Assembly: GCF_029407905.1 (NCBI RefSeq)
Contig: NC_073624.1
Span: 121,768,001-121,832,000, forward strand
Direction: 5' to 3'
Source of the DNA: Bubalus kerabau
Lineage: Eukaryota; Chordata; Mammalia; Artiodactyla; Bovidae
DNA length: 64,000 nucleotides
Shown: positions 1 to 10,404 of the stretch, one piece after another
Numbering within the stretch: position 1 is the stretch's first letter
How the letters are laid out: every line of letters begins with the position of its first letter
The notes under the pieces: generated by a model
The model's database searches: none
What the model saw: the letters and a program-made list of their open reading frames with translations, nothing else
What the model was told of the DNA's origin: nothing
Translations under genes and position numbers: made by a program

Positions 1-800
1 TGAATTGAGTGACCCATGGTGAAGCAAATTATAATCAAATTGTCAAAATTTCAAGACAATTTAGGACTTTTAAAAGCAACAAGAGAAGAGCATATATGGG
101 AACCCCCATAAGGTAATCATCAGGTTATTGAGCAGAAATGTTGAAGGCCTAAAGGAAGAGGCACAAACAGTCAAAGTGATGAGAGAAAACACCCTGCCAG
201 CCAAAAGTACTCCACCCAGGAAAGTGGTCCTTCAGATGAGAAACATAAGCAAGACCTGTGTAGACAAGCAAAATATGAAACAGTTGATCACCACTGGAGA
301 AGTTTTACAAAAATTCTGAGAGAAAATGCTTCAAGCCAAAACAAAAGTTTGATAGTAACAGAGAAACATATAAAAGTATAAATCTCACCAGGAAAGGAAA
401 ATGTAAACTTACATTCATAATACTCTAATGTTATAATGCTGGTGGGTAATTCACCTATAAATCCAACATGGAGGTTGTAGACAAAAATGGTATTAACTAC
501 AATGGCATAAACTGCTAGTGAATTCACATGATAAAATGATGAAATTCTTATATAAAAATATAAAATGTGGGAGAGAGAATGAAAAAGTAGAGCTCTAGTA
601 TGCATTCAAATCTAGGAAGTTATCACCTTAAAAAGGACTGCTATAGGTTATTTTTATATAAGTATATATAGTTCATTTTTATATAAGCTTGACAGTATAT
701 ATCCATGGAGCAAAAACTTGTAATCAAAACACAGAAGCAAAAGAGAAAGAAATAAAAGCATATCACTAAGAAAAATCACCAAATTACAACAAAAGAGGAT
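1..800 (+). repeat. HAL1/L1 ORF1-type LINE relic
   Basis: AT-rich old LINE remnant. Positions 85-320 read, with disruptions, like the C-terminal domain of an L1 ORF1 protein: a Pro-Ile start, an 'LSRNVEGLKEEA' stretch in place of the usual 'LSAETLQARREW', and a later 'DKQNMKQLITT' segment matching the family's 'DKQ-LR-F-TT' block. The sequence after 320 resembles the untranslated tail of HAL1 (an L1 relative with ORF1 only) rather than ORF2. Family recognition is from memory of the consensus. No coding function is expected. Confidence 0.5.
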
Positions 801-821
801 AAAAGAATATGGACACTTATA

Positions 822-948
822 ATTTCCTGATGGTCCAGTGGTTAGGGCTTGGTGCTTTCACTACCAAGGGCCCTGGTTTGATTCTTGGTTGGGGAACTAA
901 GATCACCCAAGCTGGGTGATGTGGGCAATAAATAAATAGATAGATAGG
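822..948 (+). mobile_element. CHR-type SINE (tRNA-derived, cetartiodactyl)
   Basis: Begins with the typical 'tttcctgatggtccagtggttaggg' type head (823 on), continues with the degenerate 'ggttggggaactaagatc' body, and ends in an AATA/GATA-rich tail near 930-948. It directly abuts a second SINE. Confidence 0.75.
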
Positions 949-1240
949 GCTTCTCTGGTGGCTCAATGGTAAAGAATCCACCTGCCAATTCAGGAGACAC
1001 TTGTTTAACCCCTGGTTGGGAAGATTCCATGTGTCGTGGAACAATTAAACCCACGTACCAAAGCTACTGAACCTGTGCTCTAGAGCCATCCTCTACCAAA
1101 AGGGAAACCACTGTAGTGAGAAGGCTGTGCACTTCAACTACAGAATAGCCCCTCTCACCGCAACTGCAGGAAGCCCTTGCCCAGCAACCAAGAGCCAGAA
1201 CAGCCAAAAGTAAATAAATAAATTAAAATTTTTTTGTTAA
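949..1240 (+). mobile_element. CHR-1-like long SINE
   Basis: Starts with the tRNA-Glu-like head 'ggcttctctggtggctcaatgg' type motif, followed by the CHR-1 body (several 'ctactgaacctgtgctctagag' and 'gagaaggctgtgcac' type blocks) and a tail of AAATAA repeats at 1209-1240. A decayed, older copy. Confidence 0.7.
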
Positions 1241-1254
1241 AAAGAAGGAAGGCA

Positions 1255-1860
1255 GGCAAGATATGGAAGCAACCTAGATGTCCATTGACAGATGAAAGGA
1301 TAAAGAAGCTGTGGTACATATATACAATGGAATACTACTCAGCCATAAAAAGGAATGCATTGAGCCAGTTCTAATGAGGTGGATGAAGCTAGAGTCTATT
1401 ATACAAAGTGAAGTAAGTCAGAAAGAGAAAATCAAATACTGTATATTAATGCATATATAGAAGATATAATGCGAACTAGAAGGATGGTACTGATGAATCT
1501 GTTCACAGAGCAGAAATGGAGATACAGACATAGAGAACAGACTTATGGACAAGGGTGGGGCAGAAGAAAGAGAGGGTGAGATAAATGGAGACAGTAGCAT
1601 GGATGCATATACACTAACATATATAAATAGACAGCCAATGGGAATTTGCTGTATGACTCAGGGAATCCAAACTGGAACTCTGTAAAAACCAAGAGGAGTA
1701 GGAATAGGCAAGAGGTGTGAAGGAGATTCAAGAGGGAGTGTACATATGTACACCCACGGTTAATTCATGCTGATGTATGACAGAAATAAATCAATATTGT
1801 AAAACAATAACTAGTCAATTAAAAATACATTTAAAATTAAATAAAATAATTTTTAAAAAG
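1255..1860 (+). mobile_element. 5'-truncated L1 3' end
   Basis: Holds the end of L1 ORF2 and its 3' UTR. 'gtccattgacagatgaa', 'atggaatactactcagcc' and 'gatgaagctagag' are hallmark L1 3' blocks, and 'ttcatgctgatgtatgacag' is the ruminant L1 terminal UTR. An A-rich tail covers about 1795-1860. Only the last 0.6 kb is present. Confidence 0.85.
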
Positions 1861-2519
1861 GAAAAAATAAAAGAAGGAAGGTAGAGGTTCACACTCCCAG
1901 GACTCCCTCTGAAGCTAAGGGAGGAGCCATCTGTTACTCTGAACTCACTTTGGGTTTAGACAAGGAGAGATTAAAAAGAAGAGGAAAACCCCAGTGCTGA
2001 AGAGCATCTGAACTCTTGAAATGGAGAAATGTCTTGAACCTGCCCCTGAAGATGCCCAAGAAAACTTTTGTTAGCCCTGGAAACAGGAAGCTCAGGTCAA
2101 GACCCAGCTGCCACTCGGGTCACTCTTCTAGCCAGTCTCTGGCTCAGTTTGCACTCTTAGAATTTACAAATATTACAGGACACCAACAAGTGGTTTTTCA
2201 AGATTTATTTGCTAGTGCTGTTTGAAGACACCAGATATGAGAATGTCAATGCCTCTTGGCCACCCCAGATGTGTGGAAGTCTACTGTCTCCTGCAGATTT
2301 CTAGAATATGCAGTTCATCTTTGCCATCTTATTACTGTTCTCATCACATGTACTGACATGACTTCTATATTACCAGTGGTTGTATGGGGTCAGAAGGCTA
2401 GTTTATAATTTACTTCACAACTACTGTCACTTTCTGAACTCCAGCAGTTACTTTTACCCCCTTATCTCCCTCACTTCCTTATCTGTGGAGGTCTTGGTAC
2501 TTTTAACTTTGGAGGCCAC

Positions 2520-4290
2520 ACCAAAGAGGAGTGCAGCTATGAGGGCATAAATTCGACTAAAGACCAGTCTCAAATAAACAATGGATCTTTCTTTTGTTTT
2601 ACTGAGCATGTTTCTCTTGCAGTGGGTCCACTTTCCATGCTCCCTCCCTCACCTCTGCTTAAGCACAGTGGAGGTTTACAGCCTACATGGCAATGGCAAT
2701 GCTTTCTATTGTTGCAAATTCCTCTATGATTGCATACCTTAGGGTCACAGTCATTATTTATTGCTTCTAGAGTAGCATTGCAGCTGTTATCAAGACAGAA
2801 CTTCCCAGGAGCACAGGGGGTACCATTTCTCACATGATCAACATCAGTTATTCCTGGGGAATAGTGTATGCCTAATCCCCAACACCAAACACCTGACACC
2901 TCTGACTGAAAGAGTGAAACACGTCCTGCAACTGGAGAAGATGAGTAACATTGACACACTGCAGTCTTCCACACTTATGGTCATTGGCACCACAAGCATG
3001 GAATCTCAAATGCCTATAGTCTCTTGTACAGTGTCCAAATTGTCTGCCTCTGCTATTTATTATATAGCATTCATCATTACCATTATGAGTGTGTCTTCCA
3101 AAGATTTCTCTGTAGTGCATAGTATGGTCAGTGCAATTCCCACAATAGCAGTAGCCTTCTTCAGTATAGGGTGTTCTATCCTGCATATAAAAACCTGCTG
3201 GACATTGATTGGTTGTTCCAAAACAGTACTCTGGAAGATCACATATATTCTGGATTTGTCTGCAGAGTGTTCCAGGTTCAGAGTACATATAGTTTATGCA
3301 GCATAGTCCTGTATTACAAACAGCATCTCCCTGAAACTTACAGTACTGTTGACAGCATTTCTTGTTGTAACACTGCTTGAAGGAGCCACAGTCACACTGC
3401 TCCCCAGCCTCCACTCTGGTGTTTCCCCAACGCGGTTTTGTCAGATTTTCATTAAAATAATGCACTGTTAGGCTTAATATACAATGGCCCTGTGCTCCTA
3501 CTACATTCTACCAATGTGCAATGGAACAGTTACTGAAGGAATCGGACAAGACTGGGTACGGTGCCATGAGGCAGGCAGTCCATCTCATACAAAAGCAGGT
3601 AACATTATCATACCACAGACCCACACTTCTCCAAGTGAGTTGTGCTGTTACAACAGCTAGCATGTAATAATGCCTGTCTAAATAACCAACAAACAGTAGA
3701 ATACTACCACCTTTACATACACTACACAATTTTGACTGAAATGACCTTGTTATGGTCCATCACAATTCATCATGAAAGATGTAGAGAGATATAACTGGTA
3801 TCAAATTGTCTTGATAACGAGCATATGCACCACCTGGTGCATTGTATCATTCGTGACAGCTGGATCTCTTGCAGTGTACAGTAGCACTGCAGTGAGACAG
3901 TACCTTGTAAAAAGAGCTTGAGAGAAGGTGTCTATTGTACTACTCATATATATCAAGACTTCTACACACTTGGTTACATTATTGTATATGTGATACATTG
4001 AATTAGAAAACTGGGCAAATACTCTTAAAAATCCCTTATGCGCTGCAAAGAAACTAGGACTAACCCTGGAGGTTACACTGACATCCACTTCAGGGGGAAG
4101 TGGCTGCCTATCCTCCTTGTGTCCCTGTCTGTACGTAGGTCCTACTTCACTGGCATCTGCCACAAGCTGAGAAACTATGTGTTCAAACCTTTCAGAATTC
4201 GTGAGGGGCTTGATTTCATAAGTAAGGTCATCCAACTTCATGATACCTTCGAGACCCCCATAGCAAGTGTTCAGAGTGTCATAGTTATGC
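2520..4290 (-). pseudogene. ADAM-family pseudogene, unit A
   Basis: Reading from 4290 down: prodomain end (about 4290-4150, with a 'TCYGGLEG'-like block followed by MKLDDLTYEIKPL), start of the metalloprotease domain (to 3801), degenerate active-site region (3729-3508, 'SVGLWYDN'), disintegrin and cysteine-rich domains (3465-2872, many cysteines, 'CDLPEYC', 'CREIFG'), and an EGF-like part with 'CNHRGICNN' (to about 2570). The sequence resembles the testis-expressed, intronless ADAM20/21/29/30 group; ADAM proteins there act at the sperm surface. The gene is broken by frame changes near 3800-3730, 3500 and 2900, and the signal peptide and most of the prodomain are absent. The HExxH zinc motif is scrambled. 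No introns are seen. The exact parent cannot be named from sequence alone. Confidence 0.85.
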
Positions 4291-4849
4291 TAACTGGACA
4301 CTGAGTCCACAGACCACAGTCACTCCAGGAGGAGTCACATGGCACTGGTTGGGAGGAGCCCAGTGTTATCCTGAACCCAGTTTGGGTTTAGACAAGGAGA
4401 GATTAAAGAGAAGAGGAAAGCCCCAGTGCTCAAGAGCACTGAACCCTTGACATGGAGAAATGTCATGAGTCTGCTCCTGAAGAAGCCTATAACAACTTTC
4501 GTTTGTTCTGGGACCAGTGAACTCAGGTCAAGACCCAGCTGCTGACTCAGGCCTCAATCCTGGCCAAACTGTCCAGCTCAGTTTGCTCTTTAGAGTTTAC
4601 AAATACTACAGAACACCAACAAGTGGCTTTTCAAGATTTATTTGTGAGGGCTGTTTGAAGAGAACTGATGTGAAAATGTCAATGTCTCCTGATGGCTCCA
4701 GATGTTGGAACTCTCCCCATAATCACCTGCAGGCTTCTAGAACATGAAATTCACCTTTGCTGTCTTTTTGCTGCTCTCATCACATGTAGTGGTATGACTC
4801 CTGTATTTCCATTGGTTGTATGGGGGTCGCGAGGCTGGATCATCATTTA

Positions 4850-5836
4850 ATCAACATTTGCTGTCACTTCCTCAACTGTGGAGATCTGGGTACTTTTAAC
4901 ATTGGTGGCAAACCAAAGAGGAGTGCAGCTATGAGCACATAAAGGCGACCACAGACCACCCGCAAGTAGTAGACTGGTTCTTGACTTGTTTTTACGGAGA
5001 CAGTGTGTCCTGAACTTTGAGATCCACTCAAGATGCTCCCTCCAGGACCTCTGAGTATGCACATTGGAGGTCTCCAGCCTATGTGGCAAAAGCACTCCCT
5101 GTAGTTGTTGCAAACTCCTCTAAAATTGCATTTCTTTGGGGGGCAGTCATATTATATTGATGTGAGATCAGTATTGCAGCACCTCTTGTAACAGATCTTT
5201 CCAGGAGCACACAGGGTACCACTCCTCACATAACCAACATCAATTGTCTTAGCATGTGTAATGTGAACGGATGTTCCCCAACACCAGGCCCCTGATATCC
5301 TTGACTGATGGAGTGAACCCTGTTCTGGCATCGGGGGAAGTTGAGTGACATTGCTACACTGGAGCCTTCCACACTTTGTATCTCTGTCAGTACAGGGATT
5401 ATAGTGCAAGATTTGTAATAAATAATTACAGTGTCCAAATTGAGTTTGTCCTTTATTTATTGTATAGCAGACATCATGACCCTGAAAAGTGCCACTTCCA
5501 AAAATTTCTCTGCAGTGCACATTAAGGTCAGTGCAGGACCCATTATAGCAGAAACCCTCTTCAGAACAGGGAGTTCCATCCTGTATACAAAGATCATCCC
5601 TGCATATAGGGACTGTTCCAATACAGTATTCTGGAAGATCACATGTATTTGTGACTGGTCTGCACAGTGTTCCTTTTTTAGACCAGGTACAGTTTGTACA
5701 GCACTCTACCTTATACACTCAGCCCCTACCTTGAGCATACAGTTATATTTACAGCATGGGTCATCATAACACTGCTAGAAAGAGCCACAGTCACAGTCCT
5801 CTGATGTATCCACCTCAAAGTTTCCACAACCTTCTC
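4850..5836 (-). pseudogene. ADAM-family pseudogene, unit B (truncated)
   Basis: Reading from 5836 down: start of the disintegrin domain ('CDCGSF' then a stop, then QCYDD), disintegrin core and cysteine-rich domain in one open stretch (5718-5152, 'CDLPEYC', 'CREIFGSGTFQGHDVC', 'CGRLQCSNVTQLP'), then in other frames the EGF-like/'GGSILSGS' segment and a hydrophobic stretch 'RLYVLIAALLFG' (about 4960-4900) that fits the transmembrane helix, with a short basic tail. Prodomain and metalloprotease are missing because a BovB inserted at 5836; no continuation is recognisable beyond 10105. It contains an in-frame stop and frameshifts. It keeps the membrane end better than unit A does. Confidence 0.85.
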
Positions 5837-7309
5837 TTCAGTTCATTCAGTTCAGTTGTTCAGTCACATCCGACTCTTTGCAACCCCATGAGCAGCAGCA
5901 CACCAGACCTCCCTGTCCATCTCCAACTCCCAAAGTCCACCCAAACCCATGTCCATTGAGTCGGTGATGCCATCCAACCATCTCATCCTCTGTCGTCCCC
6001 TTTTTCCTCCTGCCCTAAATCTTTCCCAGCATCAAGGTCTTTTCAAATGAGTCAGCTCTTCACGTCAGGTGGCCAAAGTATTGGAGTTTCAGCTACAACA
6101 TCAGTCCTTCCAATGAACACCCAGGACTGATCTCTTTGAGGATATACTGGTTGGATCTCCTTGCAGTCCAAGGGACTTTCAAGAGTCTTCTCCAGCATCA
6201 CAGTTCAAAACCATCAGTTCTTCTGCACTCAGCTTTCTTTATCATCCAACTCTCACATCCATACATGACCACTGGAAAAACAAAAGCCTTGACTAGATGG
6301 ACCTTTGTTGGCAAAGTAATGTCTCTGCTTTTGAATATGTTATCTAGGTTGGTCATAATTTTCCTTCCAAGGAGTAAGCATCTTTTAATTTCATGGCTGC
6401 AATCACCATCTGTAGTGATTTTGGAGCCACAAAAATAAAGTCTGACACTGTTTGCACAGTTTCCCCATCCATTTCCCATGAAGTGATGGGACCAGATGCC
6501 ATGATCTTTGTTTTCTGAATGTTGAGCTTTAAACCAACTTTGTCACTCTCCTCTTTCACTTTCATCAAGAGGCTTTTTAGTTCCTCTTCACTTTCTGCCA
6601 TAAGGGTGGTGTCATCTGCGTATCTGAGGTTATTGCTATTTCTCCTGGCAATGTTGATTGCAGTTTGTGCTTACTCCAGCCCAGCATTTCTCATAATGTA
6701 CTCTGATATAAGTTAAATAAGTAGGGTGATGATATGCGGCCTTGACGTACTCTTTTTCCTGTTTGGAACCAGCCTGTTATCCCATGTCCAGTTCTAACTG
6801 TTGCTTCCTGACCTGCGTACAGATTTCTCAAGAGGCAGGTCAGGTGGTCTGGCATTCCCTCTGTTTCAGAATTTTCCACAGTTTATTGTGATCCACACAA
6901 TCAAAGGCTTTTGCATACTCAACAAAGCAAAAATAGATGTTTTTCTGGAGCTCTCTTGCTTTTTCAAAGATCCATCGGATATTGACAATTTGATCTCTGG
7001 TTCCACTGCCTTTTCTAAATCCAGCTTGAACATCTGGAAGTTCAGAGTTCACGTATTGCTGAAGCCTGGCTAGGAGAATTTTAAGCATCATTTTACTAGC
7101 GTGTGAGATGAGTGCAATTGTGCTGTACTTTGAGCATTCTTTGGCATTGCCATTCTTTGGGATTGGAATGAAAACTGACCTTTTCCTGTAGCCACTGCTA
7201 CTAGCCACTGATGAGTTTTCCAAATTTGCTGGCAAACTGAGGGCAGCACTTTCACAGCATTATCTTTCAGGATTTGAAATAGCTCAACTGGAATTCCATC
7301 ACCTCCACC
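5837..7309 (-). mobile_element. BovB (RTE) retrotransposon, 5'-truncated, antisense
   Basis: The 3' end lies at 5837 ('cagttcagttgttcagtcac'), matching the shared BovB/SINE terminus. Reading upward on the minus strand gives the C-terminal part of the BovB polyprotein and the reverse transcriptase palm: 'LRYADDTT' near 6604-6628 keeps the catalytic YADD box, and 'FRKGSGTRDQI' and 'YAKAFDCVDHNKLW' lie between 7040 and 6860. The frame is broken repeatedly. The copy stops at 7309 within the 'GGDGIPVELFQIL' region, so the endonuclease domain is missing. It disrupts ADAM unit B. Confidence 0.93.
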
Positions 7310-10105
7310 AGAAGCTGTAAAGGGCAATATTGCATAGTAACCTGGAATGTTAGCTCCATGAATCAAGGCAAATTGGAAGTGGTCAAACTGGAGATGGCAA
7401 GACTGAACATCGACATTCTAGGAATCAGCGAACTAAGATGGACTGGAATGGGTGGATTTAACTCAGATGACCATTATATCTACTACTGTGGGCAGGAATA
7501 CCTTAGAAGAAATGGAGTAGCCATCATAGTCAACAAAAGAGTCCAAAATGCAGTATTTGGATGCAATCTCAAAAACAACAGAATGATCTCTGTTCATTTA
7601 CAAGGCAAACCATTCAATATCATGGTAATCCAAGTCTATGCCTGACCAGTAACACAGAAGAAGAGGCTGAAGTTGAACAGTTCTATGAAGATCTACAAGA
7701 CCCTCTAGAACTAACACCTGAAAAAGATGCCCTTTCAATATAGGGGACTGGAATGCAAAAGTAGGAAGTCAAGAAACACCTGGAGTAATAGACAAATTTG
7801 GCCTTGGAACACGGAATGAAGCAGGGCAAAGGCTAATAGAGTTCTGCCAAGAAATGCACTAGTCATAGCAAACACCCTCTTACAACAACACAAGAGAAGA
7901 CTCTACACATGGACATCACCAGATGGTCAACACCGAAATCAGATTGATTATATTCTTTGAAGCCAAAGATGGAGAAACTCTATATAGTCAGCAAAAACAA
8001 GACCAGGAGCTGAATGTGGCTCAGATCATGAAGTCCTTATTGCCAAATTCAGACTAAAATTGAAGAAAGTGGGGAAAACCACTAGACCATTCAGGTATGA
8101 CCTAAATCAAATCCTTTATACAGTGGAAGTGAGAAATAGATTTAAGGGGCTAGATCTGATAGAATGCCTGATGAAATGTGGACAGAGTTTTGTGACATTG
8201 TACAGGAGACAGGGATCAAGACCATCTCCAAAAAAGAAATGCAAAAAAGCAAAATGGCTCTCTGAGGAGGCCTTACAAATAGCTGTGAAAGAAGGGAAGT
8301 GAAAAGCAAAAGAGAAAAGGAAAGATATACCCATTTGGATGCAGAATCCCAAAGAATAGCAAGGAGACTTATGGAAGCCTTCCTCAGTTATCATTGCAAA
8401 GAAATAGAGGAAAAGATTAGAATGGGAAAGACGAGAAATCTCTTCAAGAAAATTACAGATGCCAAGGGAACATTTCATGCAAAGATGGGCTCGATAAAGG
8501 ACAGAAATGGTATGGACCTAACAGAAGCAGAAGATATTAAGAAAACGTGGCAAGAATACATAGAAGAACTGTACAAAAAAGTTCTTCATGACCAGATAAT
8601 CATGATGGTGTGATCACTCACCTAGAGCCAGCCATCCTGGAATGTGAAGTCAAGTGGGCCTTAAGAGGCATCAGTACAAACAAAGCTAGTGGAGGTGATG
8701 GAATTCCAGTGGAGCTATTTCAAATCCTAAAAGATGATGCTGGGAAAGTGCTGCTCTCAATATGCCAGCAGATTTGGAAAACTCAGTGGTGGCCACAGGA
8801 CTGGAAGAGGTCAGTTTTCATTCCAATCCTAAAGAAAGGCAATGCCAAAGAATGCTCAAACTACAGCACAACTGCATTCATCTCACATGCTAGTAAAGTA
8901 ATGTTCAAAATTCTCCAAGCCAGGCTTCAGCAATATGTGAACTGTGAACTTCCAGATGTTCAAGCTGGATTTAGAAAAGGCAGAGGAACCAGAGATCAAA
9001 TTTTCAACATCCAATGGATCATTGAAAAAGCAAGAGAGCTCCAGAAAAAGATCTATTTCTGCTTTATTGACTATGCCAAAGCCTTTGACTGTGTGGATCA
9101 CAATAAACTGTGGAAAATTCTGAAACAGATGGGACTACCAGACCACCTGACCTGCCTCTTGTGAAATCTGTATGCAGGTCAGGAAGCAACAGTTAGAACT
9201 GGATATGGAACAACAGACTGTTTCCAAATAGGAAAAGGAGTACGTCAAGGCTGTATATTATCACCCTGCTTATTTAACTTCTATGCAGAGTACCTCATGA
9301 GAAACACTGAGCTGGAGGAAGCACAAGCTGGAATCAAGATTGCCAGGAGAAATATCAATAATCTCAGATATGCAGATGACACCACCCTTATGGCAGAAAG
9401 TGAAGAAGAACTAAAGAGCCTCTTGATGAAAGTGAAAGAGGAGAATTGAAAGTTGACTTAAAGCTCAACATTGAGAAAACTAAGAGCTTGGCATCTGGTC
9501 CCATCACTTCATGGCAAATAAATGGGGAAACAGTGGCTGGCTTTATTTTTCTGAGCTTCAAAATCACTGTAGATGGTGATTGCAGCCATGAAATTAAAAG
9601 ATGCTTACTCTTTGGAAGGAAAGTTATGAGCAACCTAGACAGCATATTAAAAAGCATTATTAAACATTTCCGTCTAGTCAAGGCTTTTGTTTTTCCAGTG
9701 GTCATGTATGGATGTGACAGTTGGATTACAAAGAAAGCTGAGCACCAAAGAATTGATGCTTTGGAACTGTGATGTTGGAGAAGACTCTTGAGAGTCCTTT
9801 GGACTGCAAGGTGAGCCAAGCAGTCCATCCTAAAGGAGATCAGTCCTGGGTGTTCATTGGTAAACTCCAATACTTTGGCCACCTGACGCGAAGAGCTGAC
9901 TCATTTGAAAAGACCCTGATTCTGGGAAAGATTGAGGGCAGGAGGAAATTGAGATGACAGAGGGTGAGATGGTTGGATGGCACCACCGACTCAATGGACA
10001 TGGGTTTGGGTGGACTGCTGGAGTTGGTGATGGACAGGGAGTCCCGGTACGCTTTTATTAATGGGGTCGCAAAGAGTCAGACACAACTGAGTGACTAAGC
10101 TGAAC
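7310..10105 (+). mobile_element. BovB (RTE) retrotransposon, near full length
   Basis: About 2.8 kb against roughly 3.2 kb for a full BovB. It encodes an apurinic-type endonuclease (7358-7645 and beyond: 'ISELRW' with the catalytic Glu, then 'DWNAKVG' near 7745 and a Ser-Asp-His box near 8022 in other frames), then the reverse transcriptase (8610-9164, 'ASGGDGIPVELFQIL', 'FRKGRGTRDQI', 'AKAFDCVDHNKLW') with the YADD box at about 9367, and the conserved 3' tail ending near 10105. Proteins of this type nick target DNA and copy their RNA into it. Inactive: multiple frameshifts, a TGA at about 9162 and another near 7646. It abuts the antisense copy head to head. Confidence 0.93.
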
Positions 10106-10396
10106 ACATGTGATTAACTGAGAAACAAATGCTGTGTTCACTCCAAACAAAAGATTTATCCTATATCATAGCACCTGGGGTTGCTACTCTGAAAATAATA
10201 AGATCTTTAGCAAAATATGTACCTACAGTGGAATCTTCCCCCTGCCCCCCCCCCCAAAAAAAGACCAGTGTCAGTTGAGCCTCTCCAGATATTTCTAGTG
10301 TGGATCTGATGACCTCATTTTTTTTCCAGGAATGAAAATAGATACTGAAGTCCTGGGCAACATGACTAGGTGAAGAGAAATAGATAGCTGTCTAAA
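10106..10396. other. Unique spacer with poly-C/poly-A run
   Basis: No coding or repeat family recognised. It carries a C-rich run followed by seven A residues around 10232-10262. The ADAM unit B coding sequence does not resume here. Confidence 0.5.
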
Positions 10397-10404
10397 CCTG
10401 TTCA

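Larger units (their letters stand above)
1885..5836. repeat. Tandem duplication, two ADAM-bearing units
   Basis: Unit A runs about 1885-4304 and unit B about 4305-5836, where B is interrupted by a BovB. The non-coding starts match closely: 'tttgggtttagacaagga' at 1949 and 4381, 'ctcaggtcaagacccagctg' at 2091 and 4523, 'ttacaaata-tacag-acacc' at 2164 and 4600, and 'ccattggttgtatgggg' type sequence at 2375 and 4808. Each unit then runs into the 3' end of a minus-strand ADAM gene. Both units have the same order, so they look like one DNA-level duplication of about 2.4 kb rather than two independent retrocopies. The A/B boundary is estimated by eye to within about 30 bp. Confidence 0.8.

Noticed and set aside
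949..1240. tRNA-Glu gene
   Set aside because: The tRNA-like boxes here and in the Bov-tA elements are SINE heads with decayed arms and SINE bodies attached.
5837..10105. Single BovB inverted by twin priming
   Set aside because: Both orientations contain a complete 3' end and overlapping RT sequence, whereas twin priming splits one copy without overlap.
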